NCBI GenBank assembly: GCA_016124945.1
Contig: WGMT01000072.1
Location: 1 to 64,000, forward strand
Reading direction: 5' to 3'
Source: a bacterium
GTDB lineage: Bacteria; Chloroflexota; Anaerolineae; Caldilineales; Caldilineaceae
DNA: 64,000 nucleotides
This document shows positions 1 to 11,204 of this stretch, in pieces; position 1 is the first letter of the stretch, and each line of letters opens with the position of its first letter. The position numbers and the translations under genes are program-made. A model generated the notes under the pieces. It did not search any database and had not been told where the DNA came from. It worked only from the letters and a program-made list of their open reading frames with translations.

Positions 1-213
1 CCTTCTGCATTCAGTTGCCATCTTGGTTCCCTGTTCTCGATTGCCTTCGCTTTCGGTACAGACCAAGGCTATGGTTGTTCTCTTGTTAATGTGCTTTTAC
101 ATCCCCTCTACTGGGGGTGTCTAACTCCTCGCGTAATGCGTAATGGGTTCACACAGTAACTCCCGATAGGCGACGAACTATGTCTACGCATTACGCATTA
201 CGCATTACATTTC
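1..213. repeat. Intergenic start of window with GTAATGC-word inverted repeat
   Basis: No gene is supported here. The stretch holds an inverted repeat built from the word GCGTAATGCGTAATG (131-145) facing ACGCATTACGCATTACGCAT and its extension (186-208), about 40 bases apart. It lies immediately 3' of the sensor kinase gene, which ends at 214 on the minus strand, so it could act as that gene's transcription end. There is no T-tract typical of an intrinsic terminator. Related words recur at 9977-9991 and 19153-19273. Confidence 0.6.
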
Positions 214-3000
<2,787 letters not shown>

Positions 3001-3123
3001 TCCCCAACCTCTACCTGTTGGCGGCAGGAGAAACACCGCCGAATACACAAAGCAAAAAATGCAATCCGCAGCGAGTTGCAGCGGTCAATTTCTGCTATCA
3101 CCGATTTTTACTGCGATCGCTTT

Positions 3124-4146
3124 CTACTGTGTCAAGGTTTCCGCAGTGACAAGCAGCACATCGACGAATTCTTCTCCGCGGATTTGCTCACCATGCAGAA
3201 GACGCATAGCCACTTCGATGCCTTTGTAGCCCTGCAATGCCGCTTGCTGATCGATTGTAGCCACCAGAACACCGTCGCCGAGCACCGCTTTGGCTTCGTC
3301 CAGGGCATCAAACGCGGCCACAAGGACATCGGTTCGCCCTTGTTCCTGCAAATACTGAAGGACGCCCAGCGCCATCATGTCATTGGCGCAGAAAACACCC
3401 TTAATGTCTGGATATTCAATCAACATGGATCCGATCACATTATAGGCTTCATCGATCTTCCAGTTAGCCGTTTCGGAGACAACCACCTCAATGCCGACGT
3501 GTTCGGCAAAGGCCCGCATGGCGCCTGCTTTGCGTTGGTTTCCATTGTCGGCGGACCGGATGCCCTCTAGTATTGCGACCTGCGTTGGGCCGTCAAAGTG
3601 AGATACCAGCGCTTGGGCAGAAAGATAGGCGCCCTGCTCATTGTTTACACTGATGAAGGGCACATCCACCAATCCCATTTTGGCCGATAACTCAGGATCG
3701 AGCCGGTTGTCGATGTTCACAATAGGGAGACCGGCAGCCTGTGCTTCCGCCAAAACCGGCACCAATTCGGTGGAACTTGCAGGCGCGATCACAATCGCGT
3801 CCACACCATCCTCAACCAATTGACGCACAATCACAATTTGCTGCTCAATCGATGTCTCTTTGGCGCCGGTCTTGACCGTCAGTTCGATGTCGAACTCACT
3901 TTGTGCAAGACGTGCCCCCTTTTCCATTTCCACGAAAAAGGGATTGGTCAACGTTTTCATCACCAGCGCAACCCGCAGTTTGGACGACTCAGGTTCAGAG
4001 ATTGTCACCACCGCATCGATGGACTCATCTTCAACCAGTAGTTGATCAATTTCAGATCGATCACCCGATGCACAGCTGGCGACCACTACCATCAGCACAA
4101 CCATCAGCAAGCCAAGCAGGTGCCCAGTAGAAAAAAGACGTTGCAT
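3124..4146 (-). CDS. Periplasmic sugar-binding-type lipoprotein (RbsB-like)
   Basis: A 340-residue type I periplasmic binding protein. The start ATG at 4146 follows a GGGGAG ribosome site and gives a lipoprotein signal, LLMVVLMVVVASC, with cysteine near residue 25. The mature part has the ribose-binding fold pattern: LRVALVMKTLTNPFF, then VDAIVIAPASS, PIVNIDNR and FCANDMMALG. The longer ORF start at 4221 would bury the signal peptide and is rejected. No permease or ATPase of a sugar ABC transporter is adjacent. The downstream gene, 123 bases away on the same strand, is a hybrid sensor kinase. The protein may therefore present a ligand to the kinase rather than feed a transporter. The family assignment is firm; the ligand is unknown. 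Confidence 0.87.
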   Translation of the reverse strand: MQRLFSTGHLLGLLMVVLMVVVASCASGDRSEIDQLLVEDESIDAVVTISEPESSKLRVALVMKTLTNPFFVEMEKGARLAQSEFDIELTVKTGAKETSIEQQIVIVRQLVEDGVDAIVIAPASSTELVPVLAEAQAAGLPIVNIDNRLDPELSAKMGLVDVPFISVNNEQGAYLSAQALVSHFDGPTQVAILEGIRSADNGNQRKAGAMRAFAEHVGIEVVVSETANWKIDEAYNVIGSMLIEYPDIKGVFCANDMMALGVLQYLQEQGRTDVLVAAFDALDEAKAVLGDGVLVATIDQQAALQGYKGIEVAMRLLHGEQIRGEEFVDVLLVTAETLTQ

Positions 4147-4463
4147 CTTTACTCCCCTAGAATGAACATGGGCGAACCAAAGCAAATCAGCCCCCAAAAG
4201 ACGACACAGGAAGAATTGCAAACGACGAAGGTAACGGCATAGATTACATATAGGATTTTATCGATAGCGAGGAAAGATTTATATACCACATTTGGGTGAT
4301 GCTTTATCCGTTCCTTAACAATTATACCGCTATTGTTTGGGCGTGCGACCAAAGTACCGGCGCAGGTGCATTTTGCACTGTCTGCCCCATGGTTGAAGTA
4401 GACGACAGGCCAGGGGTGGGCAACTTGACATTCCATACGCCAATCTTTAGACTGAAGAATACA

Positions 4464-4484
4464 AATTGAGAATTTTTCTCATTT
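4464..4484. promoter_or_regulatory. Candidate metalloregulator operator upstream of metal ABC transporter
   Basis: A perfect inverted repeat TGAGAA-TTT-TTCTCA (4467-4481), extended by two more paired A/T bases on each side, sits about 50-70 bases upstream of the transporter ATPase gene. Its size and AT-rich dyad form resemble Fur/Zur-type boxes, but it is not an exact match to a known consensus. The rest of the 386-base divergent gap (4147-4532) shows nothing else I can support. Confidence 0.4.
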
Positions 4485-4532
4485 AGAAGCTTGCTGCTTT
4501 ACGTTATGCCTCGTGCTCTTTCAAAGGAGCTC

Positions 4533-5393
4533 ATGGGGATTCAGATCGGAGCCATGCCAATGTCACCATTTCAGTCGCGCCTGGCGCCCCATTTGCCAGG
4601 GGCGCCGACGGTTGCCTTCCACAATGTCTCGGTGCGCTATGACGGTGTCGTAGCGCTGGACAATGTCTCTTTTCACCTGAGCGAAGGTGAACACGTGGCT
4701 GTGGTTGGGCCCAACGGCGCGGGCAAGAGCACACTTTTTAACGTCATTGTAGGCAAGGTGCGCCCGACACGTGGCGAAGTACAGATCTACGGCAGCGGCC
4801 CAAAAGGACATATCTGCATCGGCTATGTGCCGCAACGCAATGCCATTGATTGGCGCTTCCCGGTGACAGTGCGCGATGTAGTGATGATGGGGCGCACGAG
4901 CAAGATCGGCTTCTTGCGTTGGGCCGGCCGGCAGGATCACGAGCTGGTGGAGAAGGCACTGGTAGACGTTCGCATCGATCATCTGGCGGATCGTCAGATC
5001 GGCGAGCTTTCGGGTGGGCAGCAACAACGTGTCTTTTTGGCGCGGGCAATGGCGCAAGAGGCGCAATTGCTTCTGCTTGACGAACCTTTCACCGGGTTGG
5101 ATGCGCCCAGCCAGCAAATTTTACTGGAGATCCTGGAAGAACTGCACGGACGGCGCATAACCATCCTGGTGGCGACCCATGATCTGAATCAGGCGGCGGA
5201 ACGTTTTGGCCGCATCATGTTGCTAAACCGTCAACTGGTGGCAGACGGAGCGCCTGAAGAGGTGCTCACAGCCGATCTGCTGCGCCGCGCCTACGGCAGC
5301 CACCTACACGTGATTCCGGGGCTGGAGGGCGGCCTGGTGGTGGCCGATACCTGTTGTGATCACGGTGACGTGCTGGAAATGGAGCGCGTTTGA
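4533..5393 (+). CDS. Metal ABC transporter ATP-binding protein (ZnuC/MntB-like)
   Basis: A 286-residue ABC ATPase of the manganese/zinc/iron importer family. Walker A is GPNGAGKSTL, the Q-loop lies in GYVPQRNAIDWRFP, the signature is ELSGGQQQRV, Walker B is LLLLDEPFTGLD and the switch histidine is in VATHDLN. The Q-loop sequence YVPQR..IDW is typical of metal importers. ATG 4533 follows a strong AAAGGAG only three bases away; ATG 4560 with GGAG at eight bases is an alternative. The TTG at 4491 is unlikely. The gene abuts the permease gene in a TGATG arrangement, so the two are translationally coupled. No substrate-binding lipoprotein is present in this cluster. Confidence 0.9.
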   Translation: MGIQIGAMPMSPFQSRLAPHLPGAPTVAFHNVSVRYDGVVALDNVSFHLSEGEHVAVVGPNGAGKSTLFNVIVGKVRPTRGEVQIYGSGPKGHICIGYVPQRNAIDWRFPVTVRDVVMMGRTSKIGFLRWAGRQDHELVEKALVDVRIDHLADRQIGELSGGQQQRVFLARAMAQEAQLLLLDEPFTGLDAPSQQILLEILEELHGRRITILVATHDLNQAAERFGRIMLLNRQLVADGAPEEVLTADLLRRAYGSHLHVIPGLEGGLVVADTCCDHGDVLEMERV

Positions 5394-6253
5394 TGGAGCT
5401 ATTCGATTGGCTGCTGACGCCGCTTAGCTATCCTTTCATGTGGCGTGGGTTACTGGCTTCGGTGATCGTCGGCGTCCTTTGCCCGGTGGTGGGTTCGTTC
5501 ATCATCTTACAGGGAATGGCCTTCTTCGGTGATGCGCTGGCCCATGCGATTTTGCCCGGTGTGGTAGCGGCTTTTCTGCTCAGTTGGCCGCTGTCGTTGG
5601 GTGCGTTGATCGTGGGCGTTCTTGCGGCGCTGGGGATCGGTTTGCTTAGCGAACGCGGCGAGATCCGCGAGGACACGGCCATCGGCATTGTCTTCGCAGG
5701 GAGTTTCGCACTGGGGATCGCCATGATCAGCACGGTGCGCAGCTATGCCGTGGATCTGACCCATATCCTCTTCGGTAATGTGTTGGGGATCGCCAACAGT
5801 GATCTGTGGCTGGTGGCCGGGTTGGGTGCGCTGATTTTGGTGATCGTGATTGTGCTCTACAAAGAGTTCCTGGTGCTGGCCTTCGACCCGACGCTGGCGG
5901 TTGTGCTGCGTTTGCCGGCGCGTGCACTACGCTATCTGCTGCTGGTGCTGATTGCGTTGACCATTGTCGTCTCGTTGCAGACGGTGGGGATCGCGCTGAT
6001 GCTGGCAATGCTGGTAACGCCCGCGGCGGCGGCGCAACTGCTCACCCGCCGCCTGCCCAGCATGATGGCGGTGGCTGCCGTGATCGGGGCAACATCTAAT
6101 GTGACGGGGTTGTACCTTAGTTTTTACTTCAATGTCGCTTCCGGCCCGGCGATGGTGCTGGTGGCAACGGCCTTTTTCCTCTTGGTTTTCCTCTTCCGCC
6201 CACGACGCGGGTTTGTGTGGCAGAGTCTGTCTCGGCGGACGGCGACAGTGTAA
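5393..6253 (+). CDS. Metal ABC transporter permease (ABC-3 family)
   Basis: A 286-residue polytopic membrane protein with about eight or nine hydrophobic segments, matching the ZnuB/MntC/SitC permease family in length and pattern. Recognisable features are GSFIILQGMAFFGDALAHAI near the N-terminus, conserved in this family, and the late segment SLQTVGIALMLAMLVTPAA. The start ATG at 5393 shares one base with the TGA of the ATPase gene; the tracked TTG at 5390 is less likely. It forms the membrane channel partner of the upstream ATPase. The metal (zinc, manganese or iron) cannot be decided from sequence. Confidence 0.92.
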   Translation: MELFDWLLTPLSYPFMWRGLLASVIVGVLCPVVGSFIILQGMAFFGDALAHAILPGVVAAFLLSWPLSLGALIVGVLAALGIGLLSERGEIREDTAIGIVFAGSFALGIAMISTVRSYAVDLTHILFGNVLGIANSDLWLVAGLGALILVIVIVLYKEFLVLAFDPTLAVVLRLPARALRYLLLVLIALTIVVSLQTVGIALMLAMLVTPAAAAQLLTRRLPSMMAVAAVIGATSNVTGLYLSFYFNVASGPAMVLVATAFFLLVFLFRPRRGFVWQSLSRRTATV

Positions 6254-6301
6254 CGAAAATGACAAGTTGAAAAGGTGCAGCCGAACTCGTCGAGCGCACC
6301 T

Positions 6302-6373
6302 GTCACGCTGGTAGCGTGACCTACCACATACGCAAGGAGCCTCGCCTGTCGTAGCTGCGGTTACCAACCGCAG
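6302..6373. repeat. REP-like element with two 19-base palindromes (copy 1)
   Basis: Two perfect hairpins: GTCACGCT-GGT-AGCGTGAC (6302-6320) and CTGCGGTT-ACC-AACCGCAG (6355-6373). Each has 8-base arms and a 3-base loop, and the loops are complementary to one another. The same pair with near-identical spacing recurs at 36425-36495. It lies between convergent genes (metal permease and helicase), a typical place for REP elements, and may end transcription from both sides. Confidence 0.75.
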
Positions 6374-6418
6374 AACGTCGGTAACGAGATCATATCCTGA
6401 CTTGCTGCAACGTTTCTC

Positions 6419-6441
6419 CCCATTTTGCCTTTTGCCTTCTA
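6419..6441. repeat. TTTTGCCTTTTGCC word repeat, copy 1
   Basis: The sequence TTTTGCCTTTTGCCTTCT just 3' of the helicase gene recurs at about 58227-58248 before a VWA gene as TTTGCCTTTTGCCTTCT. It is another example of the word-like intergenic repeats of this genome. Confidence 0.5.
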
Positions 6442-9144
6442 AAACTCCACTTCATCGTGCACCGCCCGCGCGGGGATGGGCGTTTCGGCGCGTCCTTGCA
6501 GCACGTGGACAAGGGCCAGGGCCAAGGCTTTGGTGTTGAGCAGAGGGATGTCGCTGTCGCCGCTGACGGGGACAGGACCGACACAGGCCGGGCAGCCGTA
6601 GTGACAGCCGCAGGATTCGATCAATGAGGCGGCGGCGGCGAGGAGATCGCTGTGCCGCTCGAAGAGTTGACGGCTGAAGCCGAGACCGGCCGCGACTGAC
6701 TCGTAAATGTAGACGCGCGGGATCGCTTGTACGGTCCGGTGCGAGGGGTTGGTGGGGGCGGCGATGTCGTCCGTTACCTCCTCGCTGCGCATGACCGAGA
6801 CACCAATGTCGGCGCGATCACACATGAGGAAGAGAGGTGCTAAATTTTCCAACGCATAGGCAAGCCCATCGAGGCCGGATCGGGTGCGCACGCCGGCTTC
6901 GACGCGGCGGTGACAGCGTTTGCAGAGCAGGACGAGGTTGCCGAGGCGGTTGGCTTCTTTGTAGTTTTCGTTGAGGCCGGGGACGTAGCCAAAGGTGCGG
7001 AAGGGGCGCAGGTGATGGACGTCGTGCTGAGTGTGATGCGGCTCGGGGAGGCCACATTCGGTGCAACAGAAGCCGTCGCGCTGGCGCACTTTCTGGCGCT
7101 GTTCCTGCCAGTTGGGGCCGTAGTCGTTGGGGGAATCGTGCCACTGGTTGGCGCGCATGAGCGCGTCCTGGGCGGCGGCGGTGACTTCGATCCAGTAGCC
7201 GGTTGTCTCTAGCGTTTGCGGCGGGTAGTCGAGCGGGTAGATGCCCAGGGTTTCGTGGGTGTAGTGGCGCACGCGGCGGTAGTCTGTCACCTGCCAGGTG
7301 ACGGAGACATCGCCGTGGCCGACGTGCGCGCCGCCGGCTTCGGCCTGATCGTGGGTGGCGAGGATCTCGATTTCGACGTGCAGGTTGGCGTCGGTGTAGA
7401 AATCGACGGATTGGGGCGTCACCGAAGCGAGGCGACCGTCGAGATCGAGGTTGTCGACAATGTAGCTCTGCCCTTCGTGAATGTAGACGGCGCCGGCGTG
7501 GACGAGGCGGGTGGCGCTGCCTACGTCCATTTCGCCGATGAGGCGGGCCTGCCCGTTGGGCGTCTGGTGCTGGATGACGACGATGTCGCTGCCACTGTTG
7601 CGCAGGCCGATCTGGCGCGCCGGGTAGCTCTCGCCCTGCCAGAGATAACGTCCTTGGGCGTGGCGCAGATCGCCCTGTTCTGCCAGCAGAGCGAGGACGT
7701 CTTCGGTGTGGGCCGAAGCGCCGAAGGATTCACCACGTTGGAAGGGTAGCTCGAAGGCGGCGCAGCGGATCTGGTCTACGAGCAGCATGAGGTTGTCTGG
7801 GTTGATGAAGGCGTGTTCGGGTGAACGTTCAAGCAGGTATTCGGGATGGGAGACCATGTATTGATCGAGTGCGCCGGCCGTGGCGACGAGGACGGCGAGG
7901 GATGCGTCGGCGGTGCGACCGGCGCGGCCCATCTGTTGCCATGTCCCCGCGATGGTGCCGGGGTAGCCGCAAATGAGGACGGCTTCGAGGCGACCAATGT
8001 CGATGCCCAGTTCGAGGGCGTTGGTGGTGACGACGGCGCGCACGTCGCCGTTGCGCAGGCCAGCTTCGATGGCGCGCCGTTCTTCGGGTAGGTAGCCGCC
8101 ACGGTAGCCGCGCAGGGCGTGGTTGGGGTCATTTTGCCACGGTTCACGGCGCTGGTAGCGTTGATCGCGTTCGTGGTGCAGGCGGGTCATGCGCTGGCGC
8201 AGGTAGGTGAGCAGCACTTCGACGGTGAGGCGTGAGCGGCTGAAGACGATGCTCTGCACGCCGCCAAGGAGCATGCGGGTGACGATCTCCTGGCTTTCGA
8301 GGACGCTGCTGCGGCGCAGTCCACGCGCGGGGTCGTAGAGCGGCGGGTTGTAGAGGACGATGTGTTTTTCGCCCTGTGGCGCGCCGTTTTCGTCGATCAC
8401 GGTGACGGGCGCTTCGATGAGCGCTTCGGCCAGTTGACCGGGGTTGGCGATGGTGGCGCTGGTGAGGACGAAACGGGGCTTGCTGCCGTAGAAGGCGGCG
8501 ATCCGCTGTAGGCGGCGCTGCACGTTGGCCATGTGGCTACCGAAGACGCCGCGATAAATATGCATTTCGTCGATGACGACGGCACGCAGCCCGGCGAAAA
8601 ACTCGGCCCAGGCGGCGTGGTAGGGCAGGATGCCCACGTGCAGCATATCTGGATTGGTGACAATGATACGGGCATGGCGGCGTAGTTGGGCGCGCTGGCT
8701 GGTAGGCGTGTCACCGTCGTAGGCGGCAAAGGTGATAGGCGGCAGTTGCGGATCGAGATCGCTTAGTGTGTGTTGCCACTCGCCCAATTCTTCTAACTGA
8801 TCGTGGGCCAGCGCTTTGGTGGGGAAGAGGTAGAGCGCCGTGGCGTCGGGATCGGAGAGCAGATCATGGAGCACCGGCAGGTTGTAGCAGAGCGTTTTGC
8901 CGCTGGCAGTGGGGGTGACCACGGCGACATTGTCCCCGGCGAGGGCGGCATCGACGGCGTGACATTGGTGGCTGTAAAGCTGTCCTATGTTACGCCGGCG
9001 TAGACCGGCGGCCAGCGTCAAATTCAGTGCGGTCGGGATATCCCCCATCTTTGCGGGGCGCGGCGACAACGTCTGCCAGGCGGTGACGTTGGTCATGAAC
9101 TGGGGATCACGGCGCAGATCGGCAATAAAATCGTTTAGGCTCAT
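6439..9144 (-). CDS. DEAD/DEAH-box helicase, Hrq1/MrfA-like, with embedded HNH motif
   Basis: A 901-residue superfamily 2 helicase. Motif I is VTPTASGKT, motif II VIDEMH, motif III TSATIANP, and motif VI QQMGRAGR follows TTNALELGIDIGRLEAV. The C-terminal part holds the cysteine cluster SCGCHYGCPAC typical of DUF1998/MrfA-type repair helicases. Between the helicase core and that cluster lies an HNH-nuclease-like block (about residues 685-755) with CTECG, DVHHLRPF and NLVLLCKRCHRR. Hrq1/MrfA proteins are DNA-repair translocases; the HNH block suggests coupled cleavage, or only a zinc-binding structural module. ATG 9144 is preferred over the tracked TTG at 9150. A minus-strand promoter lies so close that the transcript may be leaderless. 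Confidence 0.88.
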   Translation of the reverse strand: MSLNDFIADLRRDPQFMTNVTAWQTLSPRPAKMGDIPTALNLTLAAGLRRRNIGQLYSHQCHAVDAALAGDNVAVVTPTASGKTLCYNLPVLHDLLSDPDATALYLFPTKALAHDQLEELGEWQHTLSDLDPQLPPITFAAYDGDTPTSQRAQLRRHARIIVTNPDMLHVGILPYHAAWAEFFAGLRAVVIDEMHIYRGVFGSHMANVQRRLQRIAAFYGSKPRFVLTSATIANPGQLAEALIEAPVTVIDENGAPQGEKHIVLYNPPLYDPARGLRRSSVLESQEIVTRMLLGGVQSIVFSRSRLTVEVLLTYLRQRMTRLHHERDQRYQRREPWQNDPNHALRGYRGGYLPEERRAIEAGLRNGDVRAVVTTNALELGIDIGRLEAVLICGYPGTIAGTWQQMGRAGRTADASLAVLVATAGALDQYMVSHPEYLLERSPEHAFINPDNLMLLVDQIRCAAFELPFQRGESFGASAHTEDVLALLAEQGDLRHAQGRYLWQGESYPARQIGLRNSGSDIVVIQHQTPNGQARLIGEMDVGSATRLVHAGAVYIHEGQSYIVDNLDLDGRLASVTPQSVDFYTDANLHVEIEILATHDQAEAGGAHVGHGDVSVTWQVTDYRRVRHYTHETLGIYPLDYPPQTLETTGYWIEVTAAAQDALMRANQWHDSPNDYGPNWQEQRQKVRQRDGFCCTECGLPEPHHTQHDVHHLRPFRTFGYVPGLNENYKEANRLGNLVLLCKRCHRRVEAGVRTRSGLDGLAYALENLAPLFLMCDRADIGVSVMRSEEVTDDIAAPTNPSHRTVQAIPRVYIYESVAAGLGFSRQLFERHSDLLAAAASLIESCGCHYGCPACVGPVPVSGDSDIPLLNTKALALALVHVLQGRAETPIPARAVHDEVEF

Positions 9145-9150
9145 AAGCAA

Positions 9151-9179
9151 ATTATAGAGTTCGCCCTAGGGATTCGTAA
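9151..9179 (-). promoter_or_regulatory. Sigma-70-type promoter of the helicase gene
   Basis: On the minus strand TTACGA (9179-9174), a 17-base spacer and a perfect TATAAT (9156-9151) precede the helicase gene. The predicted transcription start falls at or next to the ATG at 9144, which implies a leaderless mRNA. This is consistent with the lack of a ribosome site upstream of the ATG. Confidence 0.55.
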
Positions 9180-9247
9180 AAACAGTTATACGAATCATCA
9201 AATTGTGGTTATAATGGGCATATAACACACGGACCGTAGGATGAAGA

Positions 9248-9976
9248 TTGACAGAGAAAATACCCATGATCCATATTATCATTGTCGACCAGGTGCGTTT
9301 GATCTTAGAATCAATCTCCGCTGCTTTGGACGGTGAACCTGATATTTCGATTCTAGGCGTCACAAGTGGTAAAGAGGAGGCGTTGTCTTTGTTGGCGACG
9401 TGCGAGCGTGCGTGCGATGTGGTATTGGTGAGTGCAGACCTACCCGAAGACGACGCACTCACGCTAGTTCGAAAGTGCATCAACCTGGAGCGACCGCCGC
9501 GTGTGCTGGTGATGGGTGTACCTGAGGCCGAGCCTGTGATCATGACCTTCATTGAAGCGGGCGCGGCCGGTTACATTCTGAAAGAGGACACGGTGGCGCA
9601 TCTACTGCAAAACATTCGCGCCGCCTACAATGGAGAGGCCATTATCTCGCCGGAAATTGCCATGAGTTTGATGGAGCGGGTAAACCAGTTGGCGGATCGT
9701 GTCGTGGACTTTGACGCGGGCTACTACTCATCACTGACCCGGCGCGAGCGGGAGATCCTTGAACTGCTGGCGCAAGATCTAACCAACCAAGAAATTGCCG
9801 ATCACCTTTTCATTGAGCTGGGCACCGTCAAAAATCACGTTCACCACATCCTCGATAAGCTCAACGTCAACAGCCGACAAGACGCTTCGTCTTACCTCCA
9901 CCTGGTGCAAAAACACAACGCCGTCATCGAAATTGAGCCGGACGAGCAGGATCAGGCGGCTGACGTGAGAGAGTAA
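9248..9976 (+). CDS. LuxR/NarL-type response regulator with degenerate receiver
   Basis: A 242-residue regulator with a NarL-like receiver and a C-terminal LuxR helix-turn-helix (LTRREREILELLAQDLTNQE...GTVKNHVHHILDKL). The receiver is atypical. The acceptor site reads DVVLVSADLP, with serine where the aspartate should be. The acidic pair reads VDQ instead of DD, and the switch Thr/Ser position reads VMG. The lysine in GYILKE remains. It is therefore unlikely to be regulated by ordinary phosphorylation. The TTG start at 9248 has a well-spaced AGGA; ATG 9266 is the alternative. The gene is divergent from the helicase and has no adjacent kinase. Confidence 0.87.
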   Translation: MTEKIPMIHIIIVDQVRLILESISAALDGEPDISILGVTSGKEEALSLLATCERACDVVLVSADLPEDDALTLVRKCINLERPPRVLVMGVPEAEPVIMTFIEAGAAGYILKEDTVAHLLQNIRAAYNGEAIISPEIAMSLMERVNQLADRVVDFDAGYYSSLTRREREILELLAQDLTNQEIADHLFIELGTVKNHVHHILDKLNVNSRQDASSYLHLVQKHNAVIEIEPDEQDQAADVRE

Positions 9977-10018
9977 GGCGTAATGCGTAATCCGAATATC
10001 GCCAATAAAGGGTGTGTC

Positions 10019-10059
10019 CCGCTTTCCGCTTTCCGCTTTCCGCTTTCCGCTTTCCGCTT
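10019..10059. repeat. CCGCTTT heptamer tandem repeat
   Basis: Almost six perfect copies of the 7-base unit CCGCTTT lie between two convergent genes, directly against the stop of the PD40 gene at 10061. An AGGCGTAATGCGTAATCC word precedes it at 9975-9992. The 84-base gap holds nothing else. Confidence 0.85.
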
Positions 10060-10060
10060 C

Positions 10061-11188
10061 TCACGGTATCCACATCGGTTGATCCGCCGGTTCGAGCAGC
10101 AGACGGATTTCATCGGTCTCGGTGTCGATCAGCCAGATCGAAGGAATGATGCCGGGGCCAAGCAAGGGGAATTGGCGGGTTAGGAGGAAACGGCCATCGG
10201 GTGACCAGGTAGGGTTGCCGTAGTCGACATCTGGGTTGGCGGTGAGTGCCCGAGTTTCGGTGCCGTCACTGCGCATGACCCAGATTTGTTTGCCGCGGCT
10301 TTCCTGTTCGCCGTGCAACACCTTGCGCCGGAAGGCGATCCATTCACCGTCGGGAGAGAAGCTCGCCCCACTGTCGTTGACCAACGACGTTTCTCCGCTT
10401 AGATCGATCACCTCGCCACTTTCCACTTCAATTTGCAGCATGTGCGTTACATAATCTTCGCCTTCGAGCCACGTATTGGTGGTCAACAGTAGATTGCGCT
10501 GGGGGTGCCAGACGCCTGCCTCGCCTAAAGAGTTGGGGTAGAGAAAGGTCTGCCCGTCTTCAAGGTTGATCACACCCAGGCCCGATGGATCGGGTGAGAT
10601 ATAGCTCAACCAGCGCCCATCGGGCGACCAGCGTCCTTCGAAAGCGAGTTGCTGGCTATCGGGGAAAATCACGCCGGTCTCGCCATTGACGGTGTCGAGC
10701 ATCCACAGGCGCGGTGGGCTGAAGAAGGCCGAAGCAAATTCCGACATATTGCGCTGGGTGAAAGAGAGCAGCCTACCGTCGGGCGAGTAGCGGGCGTTGC
10801 TACAAGAGGACTCGGGGCAGGCCAGAAGTTGTGTCCGTTCTCCGGTGGTCAGAGAGACTGCCCACAGATCGCCCACGCCCAGTTCACTCAGAGCGGAGTA
10901 GACAACGGTTTCACCGTTGGGTGAAGAGGTGAAGTCCCACACGCCGGTATTGCCGTCGGTTAAGGCGCGGGGTTCGGTCAAGGAGCCCTCGGGGGTGAGG
11001 CCGATCAGGAAAAGGTGATTGCGTCCTTGCTCGTCGCTGGTTAGGTAGAGGAAGCGCAGATCGTCCTCCGCGCCCACCGATGCACCGGCGCGCCAAGCCA
11101 ATCCAACCAGAGCGAGCACACAGGCTGCCAGCACGGCGAGAACGGTTAGGTCGAAGCGGGAGAGTGGAAGACGTTGGATCTTGAGCAT
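10061..11188 (-). CDS. Membrane-anchored PD40/TolB-like beta-propeller protein
   Basis: A 375-residue protein with one N-terminal transmembrane anchor (LTVLAVLAACVLALVGLAW), followed by an extracytoplasmic domain with repeated blades of the PD40 type: SPNGETVVYS, SPDGRLLSF, SPDGRWLSY, SPDGEWIAFRR, SPDGRFLL. Such propellers bind proteins or ligands; no enzymatic motif is seen. ATG 11188 places the anchor at the N-terminus; the longer ORF overlaps the upstream gene and is rejected. It is the last gene of a three-gene operon, 16 bases after the TIGR03943-type gene, so it may serve the same transport system. Confidence 0.82.
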   Translation of the reverse strand: MLKIQRLPLSRFDLTVLAVLAACVLALVGLAWRAGASVGAEDDLRFLYLTSDEQGRNHLFLIGLTPEGSLTEPRALTDGNTGVWDFTSSPNGETVVYSALSELGVGDLWAVSLTTGERTQLLACPESSCSNARYSPDGRLLSFTQRNMSEFASAFFSPPRLWMLDTVNGETGVIFPDSQQLAFEGRWSPDGRWLSYISPDPSGLGVINLEDGQTFLYPNSLGEAGVWHPQRNLLLTTNTWLEGEDYVTHMLQIEVESGEVIDLSGETSLVNDSGASFSPDGEWIAFRRKVLHGEQESRGKQIWVMRSDGTETRALTANPDVDYGNPTWSPDGRFLLTRQFPLLGPGIIPSIWLIDTETDEIRLLLEPADQPMWIP

Positions 11189-11204
11189 GAGAACATTGCA
11201 GGCA

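Noticed and set aside
4149-4436. 95-codon minus-strand ORF upstream of the binding lipoprotein
   Set aside because: It overlaps the true start region of the lipoprotein gene and the divergent promoter region, and has no recognisable features.
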